Positions 1 to 8,706 are shown, numbered from the stretch's first letter. The stretch is 64,000 nucleotides of DNA from Streptomyces sp. A1136 (GCF_004795055.1 NZ_SSBJ01000006.1:221926-285925), one strand, 5' to 3'. A program made the numbers and translations. Notes: generated from the sequence alone by a model not told the origin.

Positions 1-672
1 GCCCGCCTCGGGGTACGCGAAGTCCTCCACGGGCAGCTCCGGGTGCGCCGGGTCGCCGATCCAACGCCGTTGGAGGGCGGACTCGTCGACCCGGGCGGCC
101 AGCAGGGTCCGCCCGTCGGGGGACCACCAGTGGCCGCGGTCGCGGCCGAGCTCCTCGGCCGCCGCGAACTCGGCGAGGCCCCAGCGGGCTCCGTCGTCCG
201 GGCTGACCCGGCCGCCGGGCACGATGTGGAGGGCGTCCCCGGTGACGTACGCGACGCGGGTGCCGTCCGCGTTCGGGCGGGGGTCCACCGCGGGGCCGGC
301 GGCGGGGATCTGCGCGGGTGGCGCGGCGCCGTCGCAGGTGATCCCGTACAGCCGCCCGCCGAGCGCGAACACGGCGTGGCGGCCGTCGCCGGAGAGGGCG
401 TACGAGCCGATCCCGGCCGCGACGAGCCGGACGCGTTCGCGCAGCCGGCGCTCGGCGGTGGGCAGGGCGCCGGCCGAGAGCTCGCGGGGGTCGGCGAGGA
501 GGGTTTCGGTGCCGGTCGAGGTGTCGAGGACCCAGAGGGCGTCGACCGGGTCGGTGGGGCCGGTCGAGCGCAGGAACCAGAGCAGCCGCCCTTCGTCGCC
601 GAAGGCGAAGGCGCGGGGGGCGCCGTGGGTGAACCGGCCGGTGGCCGCGGAGAGCCTGAGGAAGTCATCCAT
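1..672 (-). CDS. S9 / dipeptidyl-peptidase IV-type peptidase, N-terminal part (cut by window edge)
   Basis: The gene runs off the left edge, so only the first 224 codons are visible. The protein begins MDDFLRLSAATGRF and alternates short hydrophobic strands with Trp and Asp-Gly turns, for example WWSPDGRTLLAARVDES. That is typical of the beta-propeller that precedes the alpha/beta-hydrolase domain in prolyl oligopeptidases of the DPP IV type. The visible end, VEDFAYPEAG, matches the family's usual strand before the propeller closes. The catalytic Ser-Asp-His domain would lie outside the window. There is no signal peptide, so the enzyme is probably cytoplasmic. It is divergent from the exporter gene at 783. 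The family is fairly sure; the substrate is unknown. Confidence 0.75.
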   Translation of the reverse strand, partial: MDDFLRLSAATGRFTHGAPRAFAFGDEGRLLWFLRSTGPTDPVDALWVLDTSTGTETLLADPRELSAGALPTAERRLRERVRLVAAGIGSYALSGDGRHAVFALGGRLYGITCDGAAPPAQIPAAGPAVDPRPNADGTRVAYVTGDALHIVPGGRVSPDDGARWGLAEFAAAEELGRDRGHWWSPDGRTLLAARVDESALQRRWIGDPAHPELPVEDFAYPEAG

Positions 673-687
673 GATCGCAGTCTGCCA

Positions 688-714
688 TGTGAAATATCAC
701 ACCGTATAGGTGTG
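688..714. promoter_or_regulatory. Two overlapping inverted repeats in a divergent promoter
   Basis: TGTGA-AATA-TCACA (688-701) overlaps CACACC-GTATA-GGTGTG (698-714). Both repeats are perfect and sit between the divergent peptidase (start 672) and exporter (start 783) genes. They are plausible operators for a regulator of one or both genes. No regulator gene is adjacent, so the binder is unknown. Confidence 0.4.
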
Positions 715-769
715 CTTTCGGCGGAGTCGGCGTTAGGCCATTCGAGTGGTGAGGCCCCGGAGGCGGGTT

Positions 770-775
770 TAGCGT
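770..775 (+). promoter_or_regulatory. Candidate -10 box (TAGCGT) for a leaderless exporter transcript
   Basis: TAGCGT ends seven bases before the GTG at 783. The only purine-rich run (777-782) touches the start codon and is too close to serve as a ribosome-binding site. A leaderless transcript starting at or near the GTG fits better. Confidence 0.35.
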
Positions 776-782
776 CGGAGGG

Positions 783-2336
783 GTGGACGGGAAAACATCG
801 CCGACCGGCACGGGGACCACCGGCACGGTCCGAGAAGGGCGCGGGAACGGCCTCGCCCTGTTCGTCATCGCCAGCTGCCAGCTCATGGTCGTGCTGGACA
901 TCACCATCGTGAACATCGCGCTGCCGCACATCCAGACCGCACTGGGGTTCTCCACCGAGAGCCTGTCGTGGGTCGTCAACGCCTACACCCTCACCTTCGG
1001 CGGCCTGTTGCTCCTCGGTGGCCGTACGGGCGACATCCTCGGCCGCAAACGCGTCTTCATCTTCGGCGTGCTGCTCTTCGGCCTCGCCTCCCTGCTCGGT
1101 GGACTCGCCCAGAACGAGGGCCAGTTGATGGGCGCCCGGGCCCTCCAGGGCATGGGCGGCGCCATCGCCTCACCGACCGCCCTCGCGCTGATCACCACGA
1201 CCTTCCGCGAGGGGCCGGCCCGCAACCGGGCCTTCGGGGTGTTCGCCGCGGTCTCGGCGGGCGGCGGCGCGATCGGACTGCTGGCCGGCGGCGTACTCGT
1301 CGAATGGCTCGACTGGCGCTGGGTGTTCTTCGTCAACGTCCCGATCGCGCTGGCCATCGCCTTCACGGCCGCCAGGGTCATCAAGGAGTCCGAACGCCAT
1401 CCCGGGCACTTCGACCTCGCGGGCGCGCTGCTGTGCACCACCGGCATGGTCGCCCTCGTCTACGGGTTCATCCGCGCGTCCCAGGAGGGCTGGCGCGACA
1501 GCCTGACCCTCGGCTCGTTCGGCGCGGCCGTGGTCCTGTTGACCCTCTTCATCGTGAACGAACGGCGCTCGCCGCAGCCGATCACGCCCCTGCACATGTT
1601 CGCCGACCGCAACCGGGCCGGGACCTACGGCATCATGCTCTTCCTCGCCTGCGCGATGTTCGGCATGTTCTTCTTCCTGACCCTCTTCGTACAGAACGTG
1701 CTGGGATTCAGTCCCCTCAGCGCGGGCCTCGCGTTCCTGCCGGTCAGCGTCGTCATCGCCATCGGCGCGGGCCTCGCCTCCCGGCTCCTGCCGAAGTTCG
1801 GGCCCAAACCGTTCATGGTGGGCGGCGCGCTCTGTACGGCGGCGGGCCTGGCCTGGCTGACGCAGACGGACGTGCACTCCACCTACCTCGGCAGCATCCT
1901 GGGACCGATGCTCATCTTCGGCATCGGCATGGGCATGCAGTTCGTCTCGCTGACGCTGATGGCCCTGTCCAACGTCCCCGACCGGGAGTCGGGAGCGGCC
2001 TCCGGGCTGCTCAACACCACGCAACAGGTGGGCGGCTCGCTCGGCCTGTCCATCCTCGTCACCGTCTTCGGCACCGCGAGCCGAAACGAGGCCCACACCC
2101 AGGTCCCGGCCTTCCTCGCCACAGCCGACCCCGGGCAGCGGGCGATGTTCCTGCGCACCGGTCGACTCCCCGACCCCTGGGGCGACCAGGTGCTCGCCTC
2201 CGGCGTGAGCACGGCCTTCATCGTGGCCGCCGCGTTCGCCCTGACGGCCGCGGTGATCGCCCTGGTGGTCATCCAGGTCCGCCCCTCCGACCTGGCCCGC
2301 CTCCAGGGCAACCACACCCCGACGGCGGCCGTTTAG
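783..2336 (+). CDS. MFS drug exporter, DHA2 (EmrB/QacA) family, 14 TM
   Basis: A 517-residue major-facilitator protein of the 14-helix DHA2 type, expected to expel drugs or metabolites in exchange for protons. Family motifs are clear: LDITIVNIALP in the first helix (motif D), GGRTGDILGRKR in the loop between helices 2 and 3 (motif A), and an antiporter motif C-like GGGAIGLLAGG near helix 5. Length is normal. The GTG at 783 is the first possible start after the upstream in-frame stop and lacks a usable Shine-Dalgarno site. The stop overlaps the convergent P450 gene by four bases. It could export a product of the neighbouring P450, but only position suggests this. Confidence 0.9.
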   Translation: MDGKTSPTGTGTTGTVREGRGNGLALFVIASCQLMVVLDITIVNIALPHIQTALGFSTESLSWVVNAYTLTFGGLLLLGGRTGDILGRKRVFIFGVLLFGLASLLGGLAQNEGQLMGARALQGMGGAIASPTALALITTTFREGPARNRAFGVFAAVSAGGGAIGLLAGGVLVEWLDWRWVFFVNVPIALAIAFTAARVIKESERHPGHFDLAGALLCTTGMVALVYGFIRASQEGWRDSLTLGSFGAAVVLLTLFIVNERRSPQPITPLHMFADRNRAGTYGIMLFLACAMFGMFFFLTLFVQNVLGFSPLSAGLAFLPVSVVIAIGAGLASRLLPKFGPKPFMVGGALCTAAGLAWLTQTDVHSTYLGSILGPMLIFGIGMGMQFVSLTLMALSNVPDRESGAASGLLNTTQQVGGSLGLSILVTVFGTASRNEAHTQVPAFLATADPGQRAMFLRTGRLPDPWGDQVLASGVSTAFIVAAAFALTAAVIALVVIQVRPSDLARLQGNHTPTAAV

Positions 2337-3745
2337 GCCCCCTCCGTACCCCGCGTCCGTCGGCGCAGCCGACAGCGGGCCGGTCCGTCCGCGCGCAGGG
2401 TGATGCCGACGCCGACGGGGACCTCCCGGTCCACGGCCTCGAACTCGTACTCCCGCAGCATCACCGCGAGGGCGATCACCGACTCCAGCATGGAGAAGTG
2501 CTGACCGATGCAGGCGCGCGGGCCGCCCCCGAAGGGGAACCAGGCGTAGCGGGGGCGGCCGGCCTCCGCCTCGGGGGTGAACCGCTCCGGGTCGAAGCGT
2601 TCGGGGTCGGGCCAGTGGGCGGGGTGGCGGTGCGTGACCCAGGGAGCGAGGATCACGTTGGCGCCGGCCGGGACGGTGAGCCCGCCGATCCGGCTCGCGG
2701 CCACGGCCTTGCGGCCCATCACCGGAGCCGCGGGATAGAGCCGCATCGCCTCCTTGAGCACCTGCGTGAGGTACGGCAGCCGGTCGAGGTCGCCGGCCTC
2801 GGGCGCACGCTCGCCCAGCACCCGCGAGATCTCCTCGTACGCCCGCTCCTGGTGCTCGGGGTGGCGGGCCAGCAGGTGGAGCGCGAAGGCCAGGGAGGTG
2901 GCGGTCGTCTCGTGACCGGCGAGCAGGAAGATCAGCACCTGATCGCGCAGTTCGCCGGCGTCGAAGGCGGCGTCGTCGGCGCTCTGCGCGGCGGCGAGCA
3001 GCGTCAGCAGGTCCTCCCCCTCCGCGCCTTCCGGCCCGTCCTCGCCGCCTCGCCGCTCGGCGATGATCCGGTCGCAGACCGCGTACAGCTCGTCCATCGC
3101 GGCGGCCGCCCGCCGGTTGCCCGGGGTGGGCCAGCCGCGCGGGATGTTGGCGGGGGAGTAGCCGCGCCGCAGCACGTACTCCGTGATGACGGGGAAGGAC
3201 CGGTCGATGACGTCGACGGTGGCGTCCACGTCCGTGCCGAACAGGATCCTGGCCACCGCGCGCAGCGCGAGGCGCGTCATCTCGTCGGAGACGTCGACGA
3301 TCCCGTCGGCGGCCCCCGTCCAGGTGTCGAGCGTCGCCCGGGTCTCGGCCACGACGGCGCTCGCGTAGCCGTCCACCCGGCGGCGGGTGAACAGCGGCTG
3401 GACCAGTCGGCGCTGGCGCAGGTACTCCTCGTCCTGGCTGGTCAGCAGGCCGTTGCCGAGGGACTCCCGGATCTCCTGGTAGAAGGGGTTGTCCTTGCGG
3501 AAGTTGGCCGATTCCGATGCCAGGACCTGCTGTGCGCCCTCCGCGGAGAACACGCAGTACAGCTCGGTACGCAGCCCGGGCGGCCCGGCGCTGACGCGGA
3601 CGACGTCACCGTGGCGCTGCTGGGCGCGCAGGTAGGTTCCGAGCGAATCCGAGGTCAGGTCGAACAACGACCCCAGCAACGGCGCCCCGGCCAACACCGG
3701 GACCTCCGTACCCGCCCGTGTTCCCGCCGTACTCTCCACTGCCAT
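2333..3745 (-). CDS. Cytochrome P450 monooxygenase
   Basis: A 470-residue heme-thiolate monooxygenase. The I-helix oxygen-activation motif AGHETT, the K-helix ExxR (EAMRLYP) and the heme loop FPFGGGPRACIGQHF (Cys at about residue 412) are intact, so it should be active. The long form and FGGGPRACIGQ loop resemble the fatty-acid/terpenoid-hydroxylating, CYP102/CYP4-like branch more than typical 400-residue Streptomyces P450s. I chose the ATG at 3745 because a GAGGGGG run precedes it; an upstream in-frame extension lacks P450 features. No ferredoxin gene is adjacent. Substrate unknown. Confidence 0.9.
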   Translation of the reverse strand: MAVESTAGTRAGTEVPVLAGAPLLGSLFDLTSDSLGTYLRAQQRHGDVVRVSAGPPGLRTELYCVFSAEGAQQVLASESANFRKDNPFYQEIRESLGNGLLTSQDEEYLRQRRLVQPLFTRRRVDGYASAVVAETRATLDTWTGAADGIVDVSDEMTRLALRAVARILFGTDVDATVDVIDRSFPVITEYVLRRGYSPANIPRGWPTPGNRRAAAAMDELYAVCDRIIAERRGGEDGPEGAEGEDLLTLLAAAQSADDAAFDAGELRDQVLIFLLAGHETTATSLAFALHLLARHPEHQERAYEEISRVLGERAPEAGDLDRLPYLTQVLKEAMRLYPAAPVMGRKAVAASRIGGLTVPAGANVILAPWVTHRHPAHWPDPERFDPERFTPEAEAGRPRYAWFPFGGGPRACIGQHFSMLESVIALAVMLREYEFEAVDREVPVGVGITLRADGPARCRLRRRTRGTEGA

Positions 3746-3950
3746 GGCCGCCCCCTCGACGCCGTCCCGAACCCCTGATTCTGCCGCTCCCCTCGGCCCT
3801 GCCCCGCCCGTATGGCCGAATCCGGCCGTTCCCGGCCGGGGCGCGTGCCGGCCGGCCTGACGGGAAAGCCCCCCTCCCACTCGGTGGGCGGGGGGCTGCG
3901 TCCGCGCGGTCCGGGCACGGTCGGCTAGGGCGGGGCCCGGGGAACCCGCC

Positions 3951-5480
3951 CTAGATGTCCCGGAAGATCTCGATCTGCGCGCCGACCGAGTTGAGGCGTT
4001 CGGCCAGTTCCTCGTAGCCGCGGTTGATGACGTAGACGTTGCGCAGGACCGAGGTGCCCTCGGCCGCCATCATCGCCAGGAGGACGACCACCGCCGGGCG
4101 GAGGGCGGGCGGGCACATCATCTCCGCCGCGCGCCAGCGGGTCGGGCCCTCGACCAGGACGCGGTGGGGGTCCAGGAGTTGCAGCCGGCCGCCGAGGCGG
4201 TTGAGGTCGGTCAGGTAGATGGCCCGGTTGTCGTACACCCAGTCGTGGATCAGGGTCTGGCCCTGGGCGACGGCGGCGATCGCCGCGAAGAACGGGACGT
4301 TGTCGATGTTCAGCCCGGGGAACGGCATCGGGTGGATCTTGTCGATCGGGGCTTCGAGCTTCGACGGGCGGACCGTCAGGTCGACCAGGCGGGTGCGGCC
4401 GTTGTCCGCGGTGTACTCCGCCGAACGGTCGTGGTCCAGGCCCATCTCCTCCAGGACCGCCAGCTCGATCTCCATGAACTCGATCGGCACGCGGCGGATG
4501 GTCAGTTCGGACTCGGTGACCACGGCCGCGGCCAGCAGGCTCATCGCCTCGACCGGGTCCTCGGAGGGGGAGTAGTCCACGTCGACGTCGATGTTCGGGA
4601 CGCCGTGGACGGTCAGGGTGGTGGTGCCGATGCCCTCCACCTTGACGCCCAGGGTCTCCAGGAAGAAGCAGAGGTCCTGGACCATGTAGTTGGAGGAGGC
4701 GTTGCGGATGACGGAGACGCCGTCGTGCCGGGCCGCGGCCAGCAGCGCGTTCTCGGTGACCGTGTCCCCGCGCTCGGTCAGGACGATCGGACGGTCGGGG
4801 GAGACCCCGGCGGCCACCTGGGCGTGGTAGATGCCCTCGGTCGCGGTGATCTCCAGGCCGAAGCGGCGCAGGGCGATCATGTGGGGCTCGATGGTGCGGG
4901 TCCCGAGGTCGCAGCCGCCGGCGTAGGGCAGTCGGAACTGGTCCATGCGGTGCAGCAGCGGACCCAGGAACATGATGATGCTGCGCGTCCGGCGGGCCGC
5001 GTCCGCGTCCATGGCGTCCATGTCGAGGCGGGCCGGCGGGACGATCTCCAGGTCCACGCCGTCGTTGATCCAGCGGGTGCGGACACCGATGGAGTTCAGG
5101 ACTTCGAGGAGGCGGTAGACCTCTTCGATGCGGGCGACGCGCCTGAGCACCGTGCGGCCCTTGTTGAGCAGCGAGGCGCAGAGCAGCGCCACGCACGCGT
5201 TCTTGCTCGTCTTGACGTCGATGGCACCGGAGAGACGGCGGCCGCCGACGACCCGCAGGTGCATGGGTCCGGCGTAGCCCAGAGAGACGATCTCGCTGTC
5301 GAGAGCCTCACCGATTCGGGCGATCATCTCAAGGCTGATGTTCTGGTTGCCGCGTTCGATCCGGTTGACGGCGCTCTGGCTGGTGCCGAGAGCGTCGGCG
5401 AGCTGACTCTGTGTCCAGCCCCGGTGCTGACGGGCGTCACGGATGAGCTTGCCGATGCGTACGAGGTAGTCGTCTGCCAT
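3951..5480 (-). CDS. XRE helix-turn-helix / MurA-type enolpyruvyl transferase fusion
   Basis: A 509-residue two-domain protein. Residues about 6-62 form an XRE-type DNA-binding domain (WTQSQLADALGTSQSAVNR). Residues about 72-509 follow UDP-N-acetylglucosamine 1-carboxyvinyltransferase, first step of peptidoglycan precursor synthesis. MurA landmarks remain: the substrate Lys-Asn pair in TSKNA (K93, N94), the catalytic loop cysteine in AGGCDLGTRT (C190), and RGYEELAERL near the end. The segment around the catalytic Asp is altered (FPGLNIDNVPFF where MurA has FPTDMQ). It may be an active second MurA, or a transcription factor using a MurA fold to sense a cell-wall nucleotide. A palindrome overlaps its own promoter, suggesting autoregulation. 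I recall an S. coelicolor counterpart at SCO5998. Confidence 0.85.
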   Translation of the reverse strand: MADDYLVRIGKLIRDARQHRGWTQSQLADALGTSQSAVNRIERGNQNISLEMIARIGEALDSEIVSLGYAGPMHLRVVGGRRLSGAIDVKTSKNACVALLCASLLNKGRTVLRRVARIEEVYRLLEVLNSIGVRTRWINDGVDLEIVPPARLDMDAMDADAARRTRSIIMFLGPLLHRMDQFRLPYAGGCDLGTRTIEPHMIALRRFGLEITATEGIYHAQVAAGVSPDRPIVLTERGDTVTENALLAAARHDGVSVIRNASSNYMVQDLCFFLETLGVKVEGIGTTTLTVHGVPNIDVDVDYSPSEDPVEAMSLLAAAVVTESELTIRRVPIEFMEIELAVLEEMGLDHDRSAEYTADNGRTRLVDLTVRPSKLEAPIDKIHPMPFPGLNIDNVPFFAAIAAVAQGQTLIHDWVYDNRAIYLTDLNRLGGRLQLLDPHRVLVEGPTRWRAAEMMCPPALRPAVVVLLAMMAAEGTSVLRNVYVINRGYEELAERLNSVGAQIEIFRDI

Positions 5481-5486
5481 GGGTGC

Positions 5487-5508
5487 ACCGTATCTCAGAT
5501 ATGAGATG
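5487..5508 (-). promoter_or_regulatory. Candidate promoter and operator of the XRE-MurA gene
   Basis: Read on the minus strand, TACGGT (5492-5487) lies six bases before the ATG at 5480, the spacing of a leaderless promoter. Immediately upstream is the palindrome TATCTC-N6-GAGATG (5491-5508), which overlaps the -10 box and fills the -10/-35 spacer, a good place for a repressor. The same TATCTC-N6-GAGAT pattern occurs upstream of aconitase at 8645-8662. Confidence 0.5.
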
Positions 5509-5552
5509 GGGGCCGAACGGGGTGTGGCAGACGGGTGTTACCCACAGTGGCG

Positions 5553-5595
5553 GGGCGTCCTGTCGACTGACCCGGGGTCAGTCGACAGGACGCCC
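5553..5595 (-). terminator. Rho-independent-type hairpin after the amidohydrolase gene
   Basis: A perfect inverted repeat with 21-bp arms around a single central base begins 16 bases after the amidohydrolase stop. There is no long T-tract, as is common for strong Streptomyces terminators. It insulates the downstream XRE-MurA gene from read-through. Confidence 0.75.
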
Positions 5596-5610
5596 GCGAC
5601 CCGTGCCCGC

Positions 5611-7500
5611 TCAGTGCCCGCAGGCGTGGTGCCGGCCGCCGTGGACCGCCGCGTACGAGGCCGGCCGCGGCGCCGAGCGCGCACGCCGCGCGCGGGCCGA
5701 AGCCGCCCGGCCCGCCTCGGAATCCGCGTCGTGCACGACACGACCGCCGACCAGGGTCATCCGTACGCCGGTGTCGCCGATGTCGGCCACCGGGCAGCGG
5801 GTCACGTCCCGGTCCAGCAGCACGAGGTCGGCCGCCTTGCCCGCCTCCACCGTGCCGGTCAACCCCTCCTGGCGCAACTGCCAGGCCGTGCCCGAGGTGT
5901 GCATCCGCAGGGCCGAGTCCCTGCTCAGCCCCTCCAGCTCCCGGTACAGCTCGCCCTCCCCGAAGGCGCCCTGCCGGTCGATCGCCGTGCGGAGCTGGTT
6001 CCACACCTGGAGGGCGTCCACCGGCCAGTCCGAGCCGCCCGTCAGGCGTGCCCCCGCCTTCTCGATGCTCCGTGCCGGATACATCCAACGGTGGCGGCGC
6101 GGCCCGATGTAGGGCAGCAACGCCTCCATCGTCCAGGTGTCGCGCGAAGCCCACTGGAGTTGCATGCAGACGGCCACGCCGAGCCGGGCGAAACGGGGCA
6201 GATCGGCAGGATCGACTATCTGGAGGTGGGCGATCGTGTTCCGCGCGTCCTTACACCCCGTCACCCGCCTGGCGTACTCGTATCCGTCCAAAGCGGTACG
6301 GACCGCCCGGTCGCCCAGGCCGTGGGCGTGCATCTGCCAGCCGGACGCGTTGAAGGCCGCCGACAGCCGGCCGTAATCGGCCGCCGACGTGTACAGCTCG
6401 CCGCGGTTCGTGGTCGGTTTGCCCGCTCCGTCCAGGTACGGCTCCAGCAGGGCCGCCGTCTGCGCCGGGTACTCGATGACCCCGTCCAGGAACACCTTGA
6501 TCATCCCGAACCGGAGTCCCCGGACCCCCTCGAACTCGCGCCGCAGCCCGCGCGCGTAGGCCAGCGAGGCGGTCGGGTCCTTGGCCTGCCCGGCGTCCAG
6601 TCGGATGGCGGGCACGATCCGCTGCGGCAGCTTCCCGGCCGCCGACAGGGCCCGGTACAGCTCCAGCTCGTGCCGGCCGACGAGGGCGTCCATCATGGTG
6701 GTGACCCCTGAGGCGGCCGCCGACTCCAGCACCTTCGCGCAGGCCGCCACGAGTTCGTCGGTCGACGGCTCGGGGACGTGCCGCTTCACCAGGTCCTGCG
6801 CGTCGTCCTTGAGCACGCCCGTCGGCTGTCCGTCGGCCCCCCTGACCACCTTGCCGCCGACCGGGTCGGGGGTGGCCGCGGTGATCCCGGCGATGTCCAG
6901 GGCGCGCCCGTTCGCCCACAGGTTGTGCCCGTCGCCTCCGACGAGGACGACGGGGCGCCGGGTGGGCAGGGCGTCCAGCATCGCGTGGTGCGGGGCGGTC
7001 CCCGTCGGCAGCAGCCCGACCGGGTTCCAGTCCTCCACCACCAGCCAGCCGTCGGGCTCCGCGCCCGCCCCGCCGGTGTCGGCGAGGAACCCCGTCAGCA
7101 GGGCGGTGAGTTCCGCCACGGTGGTCTCCGCGCTCCCCAGCGAGGGGCGCAGCGACCGCTCGCCGGCGCCCAGCGGGTGGACGTGCCCGTCGTGGATACC
7201 GCTCATCACGGTGTTGCCGCGGGCGTCGACCACCTCGGTGTCCCGGCCCGCGTGCCGGCGTACCGAGGCGCTCGAACCGGTGGCGAGGATGGTGCCGTCC
7301 CGCCCCACCGCGACGGCCTCCGCCGGAGCGCTGCCCGGCCGACCCGTGAAAACCCGGGCGTTGTGGAACACCAGGGCGGCGGAGCCGCGCCCGTTGGAAG
7401 GCGCGGAGGCGGAGGCCGCGCCGGCGCCCACCAGGGTGGCGGCCGTAGCGGCTCCGGCGGACGCGAGGAGCCCTCGTCGGGACAGGGGGGAAGGGGTCAT
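5611..7500 (-). CDS. Tat-exported amidohydrolase (YtcJ / Amidohydrolase_3 family)
   Basis: A 629-residue secreted metal-dependent hydrolase. The N-terminus MTPSPLSRRGLLASAG followed by an Ala-rich stretch is a twin-arginine signal peptide. The amidohydrolase fold shows the first metal site in HDGHVHPLG, later histidines in MHAHGLGDRA and HLQIVDP, and the catalytic Asp region GGSDWPVD. YtcJ-like enzymes cleave N-acyl or cyclic amides; the substrate is not predictable. The ATG at 7500 has a GGAG site eight bases upstream and starts the signal peptide cleanly. It diverges from a LacI-type regulator, with a TTAAC/GTTAA repeat between, so it may be that regulator's target. The C-terminus is Arg/Ala/His-rich and poorly conserved. 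Confidence 0.85.
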   Translation of the reverse strand: MTPSPLSRRGLLASAGAATAATLVGAGAASASAPSNGRGSAALVFHNARVFTGRPGSAPAEAVAVGRDGTILATGSSASVRRHAGRDTEVVDARGNTVMSGIHDGHVHPLGAGERSLRPSLGSAETTVAELTALLTGFLADTGGAGAEPDGWLVVEDWNPVGLLPTGTAPHHAMLDALPTRRPVVLVGGDGHNLWANGRALDIAGITAATPDPVGGKVVRGADGQPTGVLKDDAQDLVKRHVPEPSTDELVAACAKVLESAAASGVTTMMDALVGRHELELYRALSAAGKLPQRIVPAIRLDAGQAKDPTASLAYARGLRREFEGVRGLRFGMIKVFLDGVIEYPAQTAALLEPYLDGAGKPTTNRGELYTSAADYGRLSAAFNASGWQMHAHGLGDRAVRTALDGYEYARRVTGCKDARNTIAHLQIVDPADLPRFARLGVAVCMQLQWASRDTWTMEALLPYIGPRRHRWMYPARSIEKAGARLTGGSDWPVDALQVWNQLRTAIDRQGAFGEGELYRELEGLSRDSALRMHTSGTAWQLRQEGLTGTVEAGKAADLVLLDRDVTRCPVADIGDTGVRMTLVGGRVVHDADSEAGRAASARARRARSAPRPASYAAVHGGRHHACGH

Positions 7501-7555
7501 GGCCACTCCAGACGTCGGTAAGGCGGTGCCGGTACGTGGCGTGGACATTGGGTGA

Positions 7556-7567
7556 TTAACCCGTTAA
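7556..7567. promoter_or_regulatory. Candidate LacI-family operator
   Basis: TTAAC-CC-GTTAA is an AT-rich inverted repeat in an otherwise GC-rich gap between the divergent amidohydrolase and LacI-type regulator genes. LacI proteins usually bind such short repeats next to their own gene. Confidence 0.4.
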
Positions 7568-7627
7568 CCAGAACCCGCCCCGCGCGACGGATTCCGCACG
7601 CCGGCGTCCCCTTCGGCCCCCCGCCCG

Positions 7628-7633
7628 TACCAT
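7628..7633 (+). promoter_or_regulatory. Candidate -10 box (TACCAT) for a leaderless LacI-family gene
   Basis: TACCAT lies exactly six bases before the GTG at 7640. No Shine-Dalgarno sequence is present, and the nearby ATG at 7632 is in another frame, so a leaderless transcript is likely. Confidence 0.4.
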
Positions 7634-7639
7634 GACCCC

Positions 7640-8641
7640 GTGCCCGGCCCCGGTCCCACCCTCGCCGACATAGCGCGCGCCGCGGAGGTCTCCACCGCGA
7701 CCGTCTCGCACGCCCTCAACGGCACCGGCCGCCTCTCCGACGGCACCCGCCGACGGGTCCGCGAGGTGGCCGCCGGCCTCGGCTACGGCTCCCGGCGCGG
7801 TCCCCGCACCCGCACCCTCGGACTGGCGGTGACCACGTACGCGGGCTCCGCCTGGGACTTCGCGGGGATCGCCTACTTCTCCCGCCTGCTGACCTCCGCG
7901 ACCTCCGCCGCGCACGCCCACGGCTACGCCCTCACCACCGTGCCCGCCGACCGGGGCGGCGAGCCGCTCTGGCACACCCTCGCCGTCGACGGGATGCTGC
8001 TGTCGGACAGCCCGGCGGGGGACCCGGTGCTGCGCGCCCTGCGGGCCCGCGGCCTGCCGCTGGTCTTCGACGGCCGCCCGTCCGACCCGTGGCCGTCGGA
8101 CATATGGGTGGACAACGACCACGCGAGCACCACGCGAGAGGTGCTCGACCACCTCGCGGCCTCGGGAGCCCGGCGCGTCGCGCTGCACTCCGGATACGGC
8201 CGCGAGTTCTACACCGGGGCCGTCACGTCCGCCTACGAACAGTGGTGCGCGGAGCGTGGCACGGACCCGTTGGTGATCCGCTTCGACCCCGACGACCGCG
8301 CAGGTCACGCCTTCGACGCCGCCTTCGGCGCGCCCGGCCGACCCGACGCCGTCTACTGCGTGTACGACCCGGGCGGACGGCAGGCGCTGGCGGCCGCCGC
8401 GCGCCACGGCATCCGTACGCCCCACGACCTCCTGCTGGTCTGCGCCAGCGAGGACGCGGGGTACGCCGAGAACGAGCCGGCCGTGACCACCGTCACCCTG
8501 AATCCGGAGCGGATCGCCGTGCGCGCGGTGTCCGCGCTGGTGGAGCTCATCGAATCCGGGGAAGCGGAATCGACCGGGCAACTGACTGTGGCGGCAGGAC
8601 TGCGGGTGCGTGCCTCGTCCCTTCCCCCGGACATGTACTAG
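7640..8641 (+). CDS. LacI-family transcriptional regulator
   Basis: A 333-residue repressor. Residues 6-60 hold the LacI helix-turn-helix and hinge (TLADIARAAEVSTATVSHALNGTGRLS). The rest is a periplasmic-binding-protein-like sensor domain with the usual VDGMLLSD, DNDHASTT and PDAVYCVYD elements. It probably controls the divergent amidohydrolase gene through the repeat at 7556-7567. The GTG start lacks a Shine-Dalgarno site but follows TACCAT by six bases. The ligand is unknown. The gene ends about 155 bases before aconitase. Confidence 0.88.
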   Translation: MPGPGPTLADIARAAEVSTATVSHALNGTGRLSDGTRRRVREVAAGLGYGSRRGPRTRTLGLAVTTYAGSAWDFAGIAYFSRLLTSATSAAHAHGYALTTVPADRGGEPLWHTLAVDGMLLSDSPAGDPVLRALRARGLPLVFDGRPSDPWPSDIWVDNDHASTTREVLDHLAASGARRVALHSGYGREFYTGAVTSAYEQWCAERGTDPLVIRFDPDDRAGHAFDAAFGAPGRPDAVYCVYDPGGRQALAAAARHGIRTPHDLLLVCASEDAGYAENEPAVTTVTLNPERIAVRAVSALVELIESGEAESTGQLTVAAGLRVRASSLPPDMY

Positions 8642-8644
8642 AGT

Positions 8645-8662
8645 TATCTCGACATCGAGATA
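8645..8662. promoter_or_regulatory. 18-bp palindrome upstream of aconitase
   Basis: TATCTCGA-CA-TCGAGATA is a perfect inverted repeat starting four bases after the LacI-family stop. Its outer part, TATCTC-N6-GAGAT, matches the palindrome in the XRE-MurA promoter at 5491-5508. It is a candidate operator for acnA. Confidence 0.55.
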
Positions 8663-8706
8663 TCTGCCGAAGGCGAACCGCAGCCGCCCCCGCTGGTAAG
8701 GGTTAC

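Noticed and set aside
968..3778. 936-codon open frame overlapping the exporter and P450 genes
   Set aside because: Arg/Pro/Gly-rich shadow of two well-supported genes on other frames.
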